From Bacteroidota bacterium (GTDB taxonomy: Bacteria; Bacteroidota; Bacteroidia; UBA8524): DNA of 64,000 nucleotides. The position numbers were made by a program, and so were the translations under genes. Each line of letters begins with the position of its first letter. Position 1 is the stretch's first letter. The stretch lies in NCBI GenBank assembly GCA_008933805.1, contig WBUH01000003.1:212970-276969 (forward strand). Reading direction: 5' to 3'. Under the pieces are notes generated by a model. The model did not search any database. It saw nothing but the letters and a program-made list of their open reading frames with translations, and had not been told where the DNA came from. This document shows, one piece after another, positions 18,748-27,708 of the stretch.

Positions 18748-19965
18748 ATGCCAAATTTTAGCGAACACCCCGAGATTCAACGAAGCAATAAGCAAGACCT
18801 TTTCACTGCACCTGATTTTTATGAAATTGATGACTTGCTTACCGAAGAGCATAAACTAATACGAAACACTGCCCGTGATTGGGTGAAGCGCGAAATAAGC
18901 CCCATTATTGAAGATTGTGCCCAACGCAATATTTTCCCCAACCACATTGTAAAAGGTATGGGAGAAATTGGTGCATTTGGTCCGCAACTGCCTGCCGAAT
19001 ACGGTTGTGGCGGTTTGGATTATATCGCATACGGTTTGTTGATGCAAGAAATTGAACGTGGCGATAGCGGTATGCGCAGTACTGCATCAGTGCAAGGTTC
19101 ATTGGTAATGTACCCCATTTATAAATTCGGTACTGAAGAGCACCGTCGTAAATACCTTCCTAAACTTGCCACCGGCGAAATGATGGGCTGCTTTGGCCTT
19201 ACTGAGCCTAACCACGGTAGTAACCCCGGCGGTATGGAAACCAATATTAAAGATATGGGCGACCATTACTTGCTAAACGGTGCCAAAATGTGGATTAGCA
19301 ATGCCCCATTTGCTGATGTAGCTGTAGTGTGGGCTAAAAACGAAGCCGGAAAAATACGCGGTATTATAGTAGAACGCGGTATGGAAGGCTTTACCACACC
19401 TGAAACCCACAACAAATGGTCGTTGCGCGCAAGCGCCACCGGTGAGTTGGTGTTTGACAACGTTAAAGTACCAAAAGAAAATATATTCCCAGAAGTTGAA
19501 GGTTTGCGAGGCCCGCTAACCTGCCTAAACAGTGCCCGCTATGGTATTAGCTGGGGTGCTGTGGGTGCTGCTATGGATTGCTACGATACTGCCGTTCGTT
19601 ATTCAAAAGAGCGTGTGCAGTTTGGCAAACCCATCGGTGGTTTCCAATTGCAACAAAAGAAACTGGCCGAAATGCTTACCGAAATCACCAAAGCACAGTT
19701 GCTATGCTGGCGTTTAGGTAATTTAATGAATGAAGGTAAAGCTACGGCTGCCCAAATATCGCTTGCTAAACGCAACAACGTAGATATGGCCTTGCAAATA
19801 GCCCGCGAAGCTCGCCAAATGCTTGGCGGTATGGGTATTACCGGTGAATATCCTATTATGCGCCACATGGCTAACCTTGAATCGGTTATTACCTACGAGG
19901 GTACACACGATATACATTTGCTTATATTAGGTAACGAGATTACCGGCATACAGGCGTTTAAATAA
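18748..19965 (+). CDS. Acyl-CoA dehydrogenase, glutaryl-CoA dehydrogenase-like
   Basis: 405 residues from ATG 18748, within the family range of 380-410. This is an FAD flavoenzyme that oxidises an acyl-CoA. Signature segments are present: GCFGLTEPNHGSNPGGMET (FAD/substrate region), LNGAKMWISNAPFADVAVVW, FGKPIGGFQLQQKKLAEM, and QMLGGMGITGEYPIMRHMAN. The catalytic glutamate is in VITYEGTHDIH near residue 387, the position used by glutaryl-CoA and medium-chain enzymes. The spacing LTEPNHGSNPGGMET and the C-terminal YEGTHDIH favour the glutaryl-CoA dehydrogenase branch (lysine/tryptophan breakdown), but substrate is inference. It is first of a three-gene operon. Confidence 0.9.
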   Translation: MPNFSEHPEIQRSNKQDLFTAPDFYEIDDLLTEEHKLIRNTARDWVKREISPIIEDCAQRNIFPNHIVKGMGEIGAFGPQLPAEYGCGGLDYIAYGLLMQEIERGDSGMRSTASVQGSLVMYPIYKFGTEEHRRKYLPKLATGEMMGCFGLTEPNHGSNPGGMETNIKDMGDHYLLNGAKMWISNAPFADVAVVWAKNEAGKIRGIIVERGMEGFTTPETHNKWSLRASATGELVFDNVKVPKENIFPEVEGLRGPLTCLNSARYGISWGAVGAAMDCYDTAVRYSKERVQFGKPIGGFQLQQKKLAEMLTEITKAQLLCWRLGNLMNEGKATAAQISLAKRNNVDMALQIAREARQMLGGMGITGEYPIMRHMANLESVITYEGTHDIHLLILGNEITGIQAFK

Positions 19966-19972
19966 ACCACTA

Positions 19973-21052
19973 TTGCATAAAAGAACGGGCATACTTGTAT
20001 TTTTTATTGTAGCATGGCAATGCTGCTTTGCTTACAGAGATATGCCCGTACTTACCCACTTGGGTAAAAACGACCAAAAAGACACCTTCGGGTTTAATTT
20101 GGTTACTTCAGTACCCCAACTGGTGTACGGACTGCTGCAAAAAAAGCAGGTAACCCTTTGGGATTCTCCCGCAAAAAACATCAACATCAGTTTTGATGCC
20201 CTGCAAAGTATTGAGAAAAACAGCAATACGCAGTTTACCAATGCTAACGATTTGTTTTTGTACGAGATATGGAGCAGTAACCGCAAACGCACCAAGTTTG
20301 AGATTATAGGCTTTTCATTCATCAACAAAAACGAAAAGGGAGAACCTGTTTCATACGGCTTTGTGGATATGGAAGAAATGGCAACTTTGCTAAAAGATAG
20401 CATTATTGCCTCTAATGCCAATGGCGGTAACAATACCACTTTTTACACCGCTTTGTATAGCCGCAACTATCACTTTAACGTGGTGCAATTTGGCACCAAC
20501 ACCTTTAAAGATAACCTGATAAAAGCCTTACAGATAAAGGATAAGGCGTTTAACAAAAAGAAGAAGATTGTTGGCAAAACAGCTCTACCTGCTCAAAAAC
20601 TGGTGGTGTACGAGATTGTAAAATCAGCCCGCAGCGAGTATTTCTACAAAACCATCAATAACTTTTTAAACGATAACCCCGAGTTTTTCTTTAACAACGG
20701 CGGTACTCGCATTTTTAATCACCTGAACCACGATTTCAATTTTTCAGTAAGTAATATCGAAGTTACCGAAGTATGGGAAAAAACAGGCTCAACAACACAA
20801 AGCAGCTCATTGCACGTGGTACTTTATTTCAATGCTTTTGCATTGCCGCCTATACCCATACAACGATTTACTGATTACCGGTTGAAAGTTGATTTTCAAG
20901 ACCTGAAAACCATACTCGCTACTAAGAGTTTTGATTACTTGTTGAAAAAAATTAACACGCAGGATATACCCCCCGCACAATCGGGCAAGTATATTAGAGC
21001 ACTGGAAAATTACTTCTGGACACAGATAACCGAATACGTTAAATACGACTAA
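19973..21052 (+). CDS. Secreted protein of unknown function
   Basis: 359 residues starting at TTG 7 nt after the stop of the acyl-CoA dehydrogenase gene. The N-terminus (KRTGILVFFIVAWQCCFA) reads as a signal peptide; no ATG occurs before residue 24, so TTG is the likely start. The mature part is rich in Asn, Lys and aromatic residues with no motif I recognise. Segments such as LYEIWSSNRKRTKFEIIGFS and PVSYGFVDMEEM recall the general style of GldN/PorN-type proteins, but the match is too weak to name it. It ends 4 nt before the phosphohexomutase gene. Envelope or periplasmic role is inference from the signal peptide only. Confidence 0.65.
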   Translation: MHKRTGILVFFIVAWQCCFAYRDMPVLTHLGKNDQKDTFGFNLVTSVPQLVYGLLQKKQVTLWDSPAKNINISFDALQSIEKNSNTQFTNANDLFLYEIWSSNRKRTKFEIIGFSFINKNEKGEPVSYGFVDMEEMATLLKDSIIASNANGGNNTTFYTALYSRNYHFNVVQFGTNTFKDNLIKALQIKDKAFNKKKKIVGKTALPAQKLVVYEIVKSARSEYFYKTINNFLNDNPEFFFNNGGTRIFNHLNHDFNFSVSNIEVTEVWEKTGSTTQSSSLHVVLYFNAFALPPIPIQRFTDYRLKVDFQDLKTILATKSFDYLLKKINTQDIPPAQSGKYIRALENYFWTQITEYVKYD

Positions 21053-21056
21053 TACG

Positions 21057-22460
21057 ATGAACGAAAAAATTAAGTTTGGAACCGACGGCTGGCGCGCCAT
21101 TATTGCCAAAGAATACACCTTGGATAATGTTGCCCGTGTAGCTGAAGCTACCGCCCTTTGGCTTACCAAAAACTACCCCGGTGCCAGCGCCGTTGTAGGC
21201 CATGATTGCCGCTTTGCAGGCGAAATGTTTGCTGAAGCCACCGCAGTAATACTTGCACAAAAAGGTATAAAAGTATATTTGGCTAAAGAGTTTGTGAGCA
21301 CCCCGATGATATCGTTGGGTACTAACAGCCGCAAAGCCTCAGCTGGTATTATCATCACAGCCAGCCACAACCCGCCCAGCTACAACGGATATAAGATAAA
21401 AGCAGGCTACGGCGGCCCTGCTACCCCCGCCATGATTGATGAGGTAGAAAGCCTGATACCCGATGCAATGCCCGTACCCAATGAAACCGTTGCAGATTAT
21501 ATTGCAAAAGGGTTGATTGAGTATATTGATTTGGAAGCTGAGTACATTGCCCACGTTGAGAAGAACTTTGATTTGGATTTGATTCGCAACTCAGGTATTG
21601 AGATTGCTTACGATGCAATGTACGGTGCCGGCCAAAACGTAATGCGTCGCTTGTTTCCGGATGCTACTTTCCTACACTGCGATAACAACCCCGGTTTTGA
21701 CGGCCAAGCCCCTGAACCGATTGATAAAAACCTTACCGAGTTAAGCGAAACCATTAAAGCGGCGGGTGATATTGATTTTGGACTTGCTACCGATGGCGAT
21801 GCTGACCGCATTGGCTTGTATAACGCCAAAGGTAAGTTTATCGACTCGCACCATATCATCCTGTTGCTGATTAACTATTTGGTGAAACACAAAAATTTAG
21901 GCGGCAAAGTAGCCGTTAGTTTCAGTTGCACTGATAAGATTAAAGACCTTTGCAAAAATCTTGGGTTAGAAGCTATTATCACCAAAATAGGCTTTAAATA
22001 CATTTGCGAATACATGGTTGAAGACGATGTATTGGTGGGTGGAGAAGAAAGCGGCGGTATAGCCATTAAAGGCCACATACCTGAGCGCGACGGCCTATGG
22101 ATGGGCTTTACCTTGCTTGAATACATGGCAAAAACAGGCAAAAGCCTTGATGAGTTGATTGAAGAAGTGTACGCCATTGTAGGTCCTTTTGCAATGGAGC
22201 GCATCGACCACCACATTAGCGAAGAGCAAAAGCAAAAAGTGCTTACCAACTGCAAAGAAGGTAACTACAACGCCTTTGGTTCAATTGCTATTGAGAGCGT
22301 TGAAGACATTGACGGTTGGAAATTCCACTTAGGCAATGGTGAATGGACAATGATACGTGCCAGCGGTACCGAACCTGTGTTGCGCACCTACTGCCAAGCT
22401 CCTTCATCAAAAAGGGCATTTGATATATTAAACGCCCTTGCTACTGAAATTTTGAAGTAA
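21057..22460 (+). CDS. Phosphoglucomutase/phosphomannomutase family protein
   Basis: 467 residues, normal alpha-D-phosphohexomutase length. The enzyme interconverts sugar 1- and 6-phosphates, feeding cell-envelope polysaccharide precursors. It opens with FGTDGWRAIIAKEYT, has the phosphoserine loop GIIITASHNPPSYNGYK (active Ser about 102), the metal-binding loop ATDGDADRIGL (about 245), the sugar-binding GGEESGGIAIKGHIPERDG (about 328), and the phosphate-binding loop RASGTEPVLRTY near 440. Specificity for glucose, mannose or glucosamine cannot be told. It is the last gene of the operon and is followed 21 nt later by a strong terminator. Confidence 0.94.
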   Translation: MNEKIKFGTDGWRAIIAKEYTLDNVARVAEATALWLTKNYPGASAVVGHDCRFAGEMFAEATAVILAQKGIKVYLAKEFVSTPMISLGTNSRKASAGIIITASHNPPSYNGYKIKAGYGGPATPAMIDEVESLIPDAMPVPNETVADYIAKGLIEYIDLEAEYIAHVEKNFDLDLIRNSGIEIAYDAMYGAGQNVMRRLFPDATFLHCDNNPGFDGQAPEPIDKNLTELSETIKAAGDIDFGLATDGDADRIGLYNAKGKFIDSHHIILLLINYLVKHKNLGGKVAVSFSCTDKIKDLCKNLGLEAIITKIGFKYICEYMVEDDVLVGGEESGGIAIKGHIPERDGLWMGFTLLEYMAKTGKSLDELIEEVYAIVGPFAMERIDHHISEEQKQKVLTNCKEGNYNAFGSIAIESVEDIDGWKFHLGNGEWTMIRASGTEPVLRTYCQAPSSKRAFDILNALATEILK

Positions 22461-22481
22461 TTACTATACCCATTAATATAA

Positions 22482-22515
22482 AAAGCCCGCCTTGCTTTGC
22501 AAGGCGGGCTTTTTG
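22482..22515. terminator. Bidirectional intrinsic terminator
   Basis: A perfect 14-bp GC-rich stem, AAAGCCCGCCTTGC (22482-22495) with GCAAGGCGGGCTTT (22499-22512), and a TTT loop. T-runs flank it on both strands, so it separates the plus-strand operon from the convergent gene ending at 22533. Confidence 0.93.
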
Positions 22516-22532
22516 TTTAAGAGACATTATTC

Positions 22533-25500
22533 TCATTTAAATGCTAACTGGCGGGTATCTTCTTCTACCACCTTTTCAAAAAACTTCTTAAATTCATTGT
22601 ATTCCGCTACAGGCACTATATCAGCCAAAATACGTACAGTGCGCTTAGCAACAATTTTATTACCCACTACTTTATAAGTAACGGTATACTCTGCCGCATT
22701 GCATTTTAGGTGCACATTAGCCGGTAATTCAGCTAGTTTTGTTCCTTCAGGAAGGGTTAGCGATATTGTCTCTTCTGAAACATTGTATTGCAGGTATCCC
22801 CAAACTCTGATAGGGTATTTCCTTTCTTCGCTAGACAAGAATGCTATCGACGAAAACTTAGTAGACCATGGAAAACTAAAAATGTTAAGCCCGGTAATTT
22901 GAGTAACTGTATTACCGATAGTGTAATTGTAATCATAAACAATAGAATCACTTATAGCTTCCAAATCATTAAACTTATACGTGTTCAACTTAATGCTTGA
23001 GTTATCCCCGGTTAGGTTTTGCAACAGTTTCTTACGTCGTTCGGTTTCAGGTATATCAGCATATTGATGACGCACGTCGCTGGCCCAATCACCATATTTT
23101 GTGGTTTTTGTGTTTATCGTCATCTCTTTGCCGCTAAACTGGGCATCGGTAACACGAATAATATTGTCAGGAATTGCTGTAGGAGGCGCTAAATAAAAAG
23201 GCTCTTGGCTGGTTCCTTCTAACTCATCGTATATTTTTAACGCATACGAGTTTTTAAGTACAGTAGGATGAGATGTAAAACCATTCTTATCAGAAGTTAA
23301 TTCAACAAAATATTCCTTACCGTCAACCGTAACATTACCAATACAGTGATTAAAATCAATTGAAGGCAGTAAAAGGTCTTTTTGACCATTGTCGCGAGTA
23401 TTAATCAATACCAAACGAACGCTATCAATACCTGCTTCGCGGCAAAGAGCTACAAATAATGTAGAAACGTCTTTACAATCGCCCACACGTGTATTGATAA
23501 CTTTGGATGCCTTTTGAGGAATTAAACCACTTTGACGGAACGATACTAAGCTGTAACGAATGTTCTTAACAATGTAATCATGAATAAGCATCACCTTCTC
23601 AAGTTTGCTAAGGTTTTCTTTGCCTTTAAACAATTCTTGCGCGGTTTCTTTTACCTCAAAGTCTGATTTTGCCTTTGTTTTAGCCAAATCAGAGTACCAG
23701 TTTGATATAAACTTCCAATCAGGGAATGATGAGATAAACAACACCTCACCGTAATCCACCAAGTCAGTCATGTACGACTCACTCTTAATCGCCGGGATAT
23801 CCCTCTTTTCCCATTGGTACATGGTATATCCGTCCATCACAGTTTTATTTGAAGTTAAATCTCCTGAGAATAGCTCTTTAGACTTAACTACTGTGTCTGA
23901 CTCTGGTTTAACAAAGTTTTTAATAGGCGCGAACCCTTTGTTTGAAAACTTGTGCCTGAACTTAATACTTGTGTCAATTAACAACGAGTACGATGAGTAT
24001 TTAACAGGGTAAAACAGCTCAAAATAGTGTTTATCGGTAAAGTGTGGGGCAAGCTTACCGGTTTGGTAGTTCTCAATCTTGTAAGTAATGTGGATACCAT
24101 CACCTGCCTCAAGGTTGGTAAACACTACACTATTACCATCACTTTCAGCCTCCAATTTGGTTCCGTTTGCCTTAAGAACTTCAACCTTCTCAATGGTTAC
24201 ATCCTGTGTTGAATAATAAGGTACACGATACTCTTTCCATACATCTATACCAGCCTTATTAAGTACTTTCACAACCAAAATGTGCTTTTCTTCAGAAACC
24301 CCATCACCATATACAACACGCTGCACAGCATTTACCAAAATAGCACTGTTATCATCTGGATAGTCTGTTGCGCTGCCGCCTTCATTAAATGCTTTGTACA
24401 CATCTATCTCAGGGAAGTTTTTAAACACATCGGCCTCTTGTCCGTCAAGCTCCCTTGTTTTTGTACGAGCACCAAAGTTTGTAGGGCTCAACTCAATAGC
24501 CCTTACATAATTTGTTTTTGCCGCGATATGGTCTTTCTTCTCAGCATAGCATTTGCCCCTTAATTCCCAATACCTGCTTATGGTTGGTGCTATCCTTACC
24601 ATGTTATTCAGCAAATCTATTGCGCCGTTATAATTTTGAATTTGCATATATATATCGGCCAACTCATAGTGCAAGCCAACCCCAATAGGGTTATCGGCTA
24701 CAAGTTGTCTGTATATATCCAACCCTTCATACACATTACCGCTTGAAAAATGTATTTGTGCTATTTGCTTTAAAATACTGATGTTGTAGTATTTTTTAGT
24801 GTACTTTTTAAGCACCTTAATAGCCCCGCCGTTGTTGTTTTTAGATTTTTCAATCAGTGCTTTATACAATACAAAAAGGTAATTATCAGGATAACGGTCA
24901 TAGGCCATTTCAATAACACCTATCAACTCCTCGTTTTTCTCTTGGGCACCATACAGGTTCATTTTCTTTTCATACACCATCTCGGCATTGCTGCCAACAA
25001 CTGCCTCAATACTCTTTAGTAAAGAGTCGGCTTTGGTATAGTTCTTATTCTCCACTGCCTCGTCATAAAGCATATCCAACGAAACAATGTTGTCTTTATC
25101 GTTCTCCTTCAGCCATTCAATAGCCTTTGCAATTGCTGTTCTATTGCCCTCACTCTGATAAACACTTATCAGTTTAAGCACCACATAACTGCTTTTAGGA
25201 GCCATTTCCTGAGCACGGGTAAGCACCTTGCGGGCTTGGTAGCGCATATCACGGTCGCTGTATGCCCTAGCTAATAAAATAAGGTTTACAAACGATGGAT
25301 CTTGCTCAACTTTCTTTTCAAAAAATTCGAAGTATGAAGGATTGATTGCCTTAAATTCAACAGGAGATTTATCATACTCCTTATCATCCCTATCCGCAAA
25401 TGTTAATCCCTGTATGTTCTCACCGTTTTCGTCGGTAATACGCATTAAAAAGTTCGAATTATCAGCCTCACTTTCTCCCACTTGAACTAATACACGGTTG

Positions 25501-26351
25501 TAACCCTTCTTAAGCGTAGTTTCAACCCAATAGCTGTCAAAATCATTATTGCGCTCCTCAGCTTCACTCAAAATCAATTGATCGTTCAACCACACTTTGA
25601 TTGAGCCGGAAACACCAAAACGTAAGTGTACTTTTTGCTCAGTAGGAGAGTTTACAAAGTTTTGTGAGTATATAACCGAGTTTCCTGCATAAAAGTAATA
25701 CTCAAGGTCAACCCAGCGGTCTAAACGTACATCATACAGCGTAAACCAGTTAACCTTTGCGCCTAACTTGTTTTTGAATTGAGTACTAACCTTGGGATTC
25801 TTAATAGGCTCGTAGTCTTTATCAAAACCACTGGCCGAAATATTTTCAAAAGAACCCACACACATCCATTTGGTAATTGAACCTATTTGTTCAAACTCTT
25901 TTTTGGCATCACTAAACTCCCCTTGAGACTCAAAGTGGTCTCCCAGTGTTGAGTGCAAACGTGCTTTTAAGTTTCCGGGTAGTTTTGGGTCTTTTAACAG
26001 GCTTTTTAAAAACTTAAGCCTCTTTTTATCCTTTACCCCTCCGCCATTGGCAACTGCCGAGGTATTCCAGAGTACATCCATATAAGGATATGGGTTGGCG
26101 GATATTTTGTAAAAGTTTTGAAAACTTTCTAATGCGTAATCGGCATAACCTTCATCGTGGTAAACAAAACAAAGACCAAGATGTGCCTCTTCAGCAGTGC
26201 TTGCATCGCGGGTGGCTTCCAAAAACAACTCAAGAGCCTTAGCACTGTTGTTGTTGTAAAAACTTTGCCAACCTTCATCAATCTTAGATTTTTGGGCCGT
26301 AACGCTTAGGGCAATCAGCAACCCTAAAAAGAATAGCGAAAATTTACGCAT
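22533..26351 (-). CDS. Large exported TPR / DUF3857 / transglutaminase-like protein
   Basis: 1272 residues. A signal peptide (MRKFSLFFLGLLIALSVTA) is followed by TPR-type helical repeats, a beta segment that looks PA14/galactose-binding-like (about 215-310; VSGSIKVWLNDQLIL, YWVETTLKKGYNRVLVQVGE), more TPRs (about 340-620), a DUF3857 beta domain (about 640-880; HILVVKVLNKAGIDVWKEYR) and a transglutaminase-like core with the Cys in NTRVGDCKDVSTLFV, the His in IDFNHCIGNVTV and the Asp in YFVELTSDKNG. The Cys-His-Asp triad is intact, so the core may be an active protease or transferase in the periplasm. The combination of solute-binding-like and TPR modules with DUF3857 is unusual in length. Function is unknown; it is a single-gene unit. 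Confidence 0.85.
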   Translation of the reverse strand: MRKFSLFFLGLLIALSVTAQKSKIDEGWQSFYNNNSAKALELFLEATRDASTAEEAHLGLCFVYHDEGYADYALESFQNFYKISANPYPYMDVLWNTSAVANGGGVKDKKRLKFLKSLLKDPKLPGNLKARLHSTLGDHFESQGEFSDAKKEFEQIGSITKWMCVGSFENISASGFDKDYEPIKNPKVSTQFKNKLGAKVNWFTLYDVRLDRWVDLEYYFYAGNSVIYSQNFVNSPTEQKVHLRFGVSGSIKVWLNDQLILSEAEERNNDFDSYWVETTLKKGYNRVLVQVGESEADNSNFLMRITDENGENIQGLTFADRDDKEYDKSPVEFKAINPSYFEFFEKKVEQDPSFVNLILLARAYSDRDMRYQARKVLTRAQEMAPKSSYVVLKLISVYQSEGNRTAIAKAIEWLKENDKDNIVSLDMLYDEAVENKNYTKADSLLKSIEAVVGSNAEMVYEKKMNLYGAQEKNEELIGVIEMAYDRYPDNYLFVLYKALIEKSKNNNGGAIKVLKKYTKKYYNISILKQIAQIHFSSGNVYEGLDIYRQLVADNPIGVGLHYELADIYMQIQNYNGAIDLLNNMVRIAPTISRYWELRGKCYAEKKDHIAAKTNYVRAIELSPTNFGARTKTRELDGQEADVFKNFPEIDVYKAFNEGGSATDYPDDNSAILVNAVQRVVYGDGVSEEKHILVVKVLNKAGIDVWKEYRVPYYSTQDVTIEKVEVLKANGTKLEAESDGNSVVFTNLEAGDGIHITYKIENYQTGKLAPHFTDKHYFELFYPVKYSSYSLLIDTSIKFRHKFSNKGFAPIKNFVKPESDTVVKSKELFSGDLTSNKTVMDGYTMYQWEKRDIPAIKSESYMTDLVDYGEVLFISSFPDWKFISNWYSDLAKTKAKSDFEVKETAQELFKGKENLSKLEKVMLIHDYIVKNIRYSLVSFRQSGLIPQKASKVINTRVGDCKDVSTLFVALCREAGIDSVRLVLINTRDNGQKDLLLPSIDFNHCIGNVTVDGKEYFVELTSDKNGFTSHPTVLKNSYALKIYDELEGTSQEPFYLAPPTAIPDNIIRVTDAQFSGKEMTINTKTTKYGDWASDVRHQYADIPETERRKKLLQNLTGDNSSIKLNTYKFNDLEAISDSIVYDYNYTIGNTVTQITGLNIFSFPWSTKFSSIAFLSSEERKYPIRVWGYLQYNVSEETISLTLPEGTKLAELPANVHLKCNAAEYTVTYKVVGNKIVAKRTVRILADIVPVAEYNEFKKFFEKVVEEDTRQLAFK

Positions 26352-26679
26352 GTAACTATATAATTGGTTTAAACGCGAATATAAAAACAGATACGTATTC
26401 TTTTTGGTATAAAAAGAATTATTCGATGAAGTTGCAACATCAATTTAAATAACATTCGTTTAATAAAGTGTATGTTAAACTAGTTTAAGATTACCGTTAT
26501 AAAACGGTATTTGCTTTAGGTGTAACCACCCATTTTTGACATGAAATATATTTCAATAACCTGTAAATCATTATATTATAAAAATTTCGATTTTAAATAA
26601 CGAATAAAAACTTAGCAACTTTAAGTTTAATTTTTATACTTTAGTGGGCGGAAAAACTTATAACTTAATATTTAAAATT
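26352..26679. other. AT-rich divergent intergenic region with palindromes
   Basis: 328 nt of divergent spacer. It holds a perfect 14-bp palindrome TTAAACTAGTTTAA (26475-26488) and a hairpin TACCGTT-ATAA-AACGGTA (26492-26509), 3 nt apart. No perfect TAnnTTTG box was found; near matches are TATACTTTAG at 26635-26644 (plus) and TATATTCG just upstream of the minus-strand gene. The palindromes may be operators; no evidence ties them to a regulator. Confidence 0.45.
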
Positions 26680-27048
26680 ATGGCATTTAACGGCACTGAA
26701 GGATCTTTTATCACGCTAACCGCTGGCGCAGCTATGACAGAAACTTTCCGCAACACTTTTTTAGGTAATGGCAGAACAAGAAAAGCGGTTTTTTTTGGTA
26801 AAGACAAACTACTAGACATTTTGAACCAAACTGATTGCGTTGGTATCCGTTGCTATTTCGGAGGAGTGGTTACAACTGTTGACCCTAAATCGAGCGTGAT
26901 TGATTTTTCGCTTGTTTTGGTTGGTGCAACCGCAAATGAAAACGACATGCTTGGCGAAATGGACAAAATCTTGGACGACGGTGTTCCCTGCCCTGCACAA
27001 TGTGGTGTGTCTAACGCATTAAACCCATCAACTTTAGCAAACCTTTAA
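26680..27048 (+). CDS. Small conserved-looking protein of unknown function
   Basis: 122 residues from MAFNGTEGSFITLTAGAAMT; a GTG 12 codons upstream gives a longer frame but the ATG fits the compact N-terminus better. There is no signal peptide or membrane helix. Features are the N-terminal GTEG-ITLTAGAAMT block, FLGNGRTRKAVFFGKDKLLD, the region GIRCYFGGVV, SLVLVGATANENDML, and a C-terminal cysteine pair in PCPAQCGVSNALNP. I recall similar short proteins of unknown function in Bacteroidota, but I cannot name a family. It lies 12 nt before the multi-TM gene, so it is probably co-transcribed with the signalling genes. Confidence 0.7.
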   Translation: MAFNGTEGSFITLTAGAAMTETFRNTFLGNGRTRKAVFFGKDKLLDILNQTDCVGIRCYFGGVVTTVDPKSSVIDFSLVLVGATANENDMLGEMDKILDDGVPCPAQCGVSNALNPSTLANL

Positions 27049-27060
27049 TTAATTAAGTTC

Positions 27061-27708
27061 TTGGGATTCTATTCTATTTTTGCATATGTAACAACGCTGT
27101 CGGTAATTATCCCGACTTTATTAGCATTTTTTAAACTCAAAAGCCTTGACACCAGCTTAAGGCTTTTGAGCTTATATTTAATCATTACTACAGTTAAAGA
27201 ACTGGTTTGCGTTTACTACTCATACAACCAGTGGTACAATATCCATATTTACAACCCCTTAAGAATTGTTGAGTTTTTTATTATGCCTTTGATTTATTAT
27301 AAGGCATTTACAAACAAAAAATTCAAGAACATAACTAAATACGCTATTGTACTAATTACAAGCGTTTATCTCGTAAATCTTTTATTCATACAAGGCCTAA
27401 ACAAATTCAACACCTACACCATTATTGTTGGCCGTATTTCGCTCATTATTATCACTCTTTTATACTTTTTTGAGCTGTTACAAAAAGTAGAGACTACCAG
27501 TTTGTACCGAGAACCCATGCTATGGATTAGTACAGGCTTGCTCTTTTATTCAGTGGGTTCATTTCTTATACATGGATTATACGATTTACACTCTAACTTC
27601 CCTGCTGATTTAAGTAAGAAAATTTGGGCCATAAACTCTATATTGAATTTATTTTTAAACCTCATTTATAGTATCGCTTTCTTGTGCAAACCCCAGAGTC
27701 AGAAATAA
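27061..27708 (+). CDS. Multi-spanning membrane protein of unknown function, possible sensor
   Basis: 215 residues with about six or seven hydrophobic helices (FAYVTTLSVIIPTLLAFF; LLSLYLIITTVKELVCVYY; IVEFFIMPLIYYKAF; YAIVLITSVYLVNLLFI; IIVGRISLIIITLLYFFEL; MLWISTGLLFYSVGSFLI; INSILNLFLNLIYSIAFL). The start is TTG; no in-frame ATG occurs before the third helix. Its last 25 nt overlap the start of the histidine kinase gene, which itself has only one membrane helix and no sensor domain. Translation is thus probably coupled, and this protein may supply the sensing part, as 7TM modules do in other bacterial kinases. That role is inference from the overlap. Confidence 0.7.
   Translation: MGFYSIFAYVTTLSVIIPTLLAFFKLKSLDTSLRLLSLYLIITTVKELVCVYYSYNQWYNIHIYNPLRIVEFFIMPLIYYKAFTNKKFKNITKYAIVLITSVYLVNLLFIQGLNKFNTYTIIVGRISLIIITLLYFFELLQKVETTSLYREPMLWISTGLLFYSVGSFLIHGLYDLHSNFPADLSKKIWAINSILNLFLNLIYSIAFLCKPQSQK

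Noticed and set aside
27075..27082. TATTTTTG box just inside the multi-TM gene
   Set aside because: A start there would leave no valid in-frame start codon before the first helix; the gene is more simply read from the operon.
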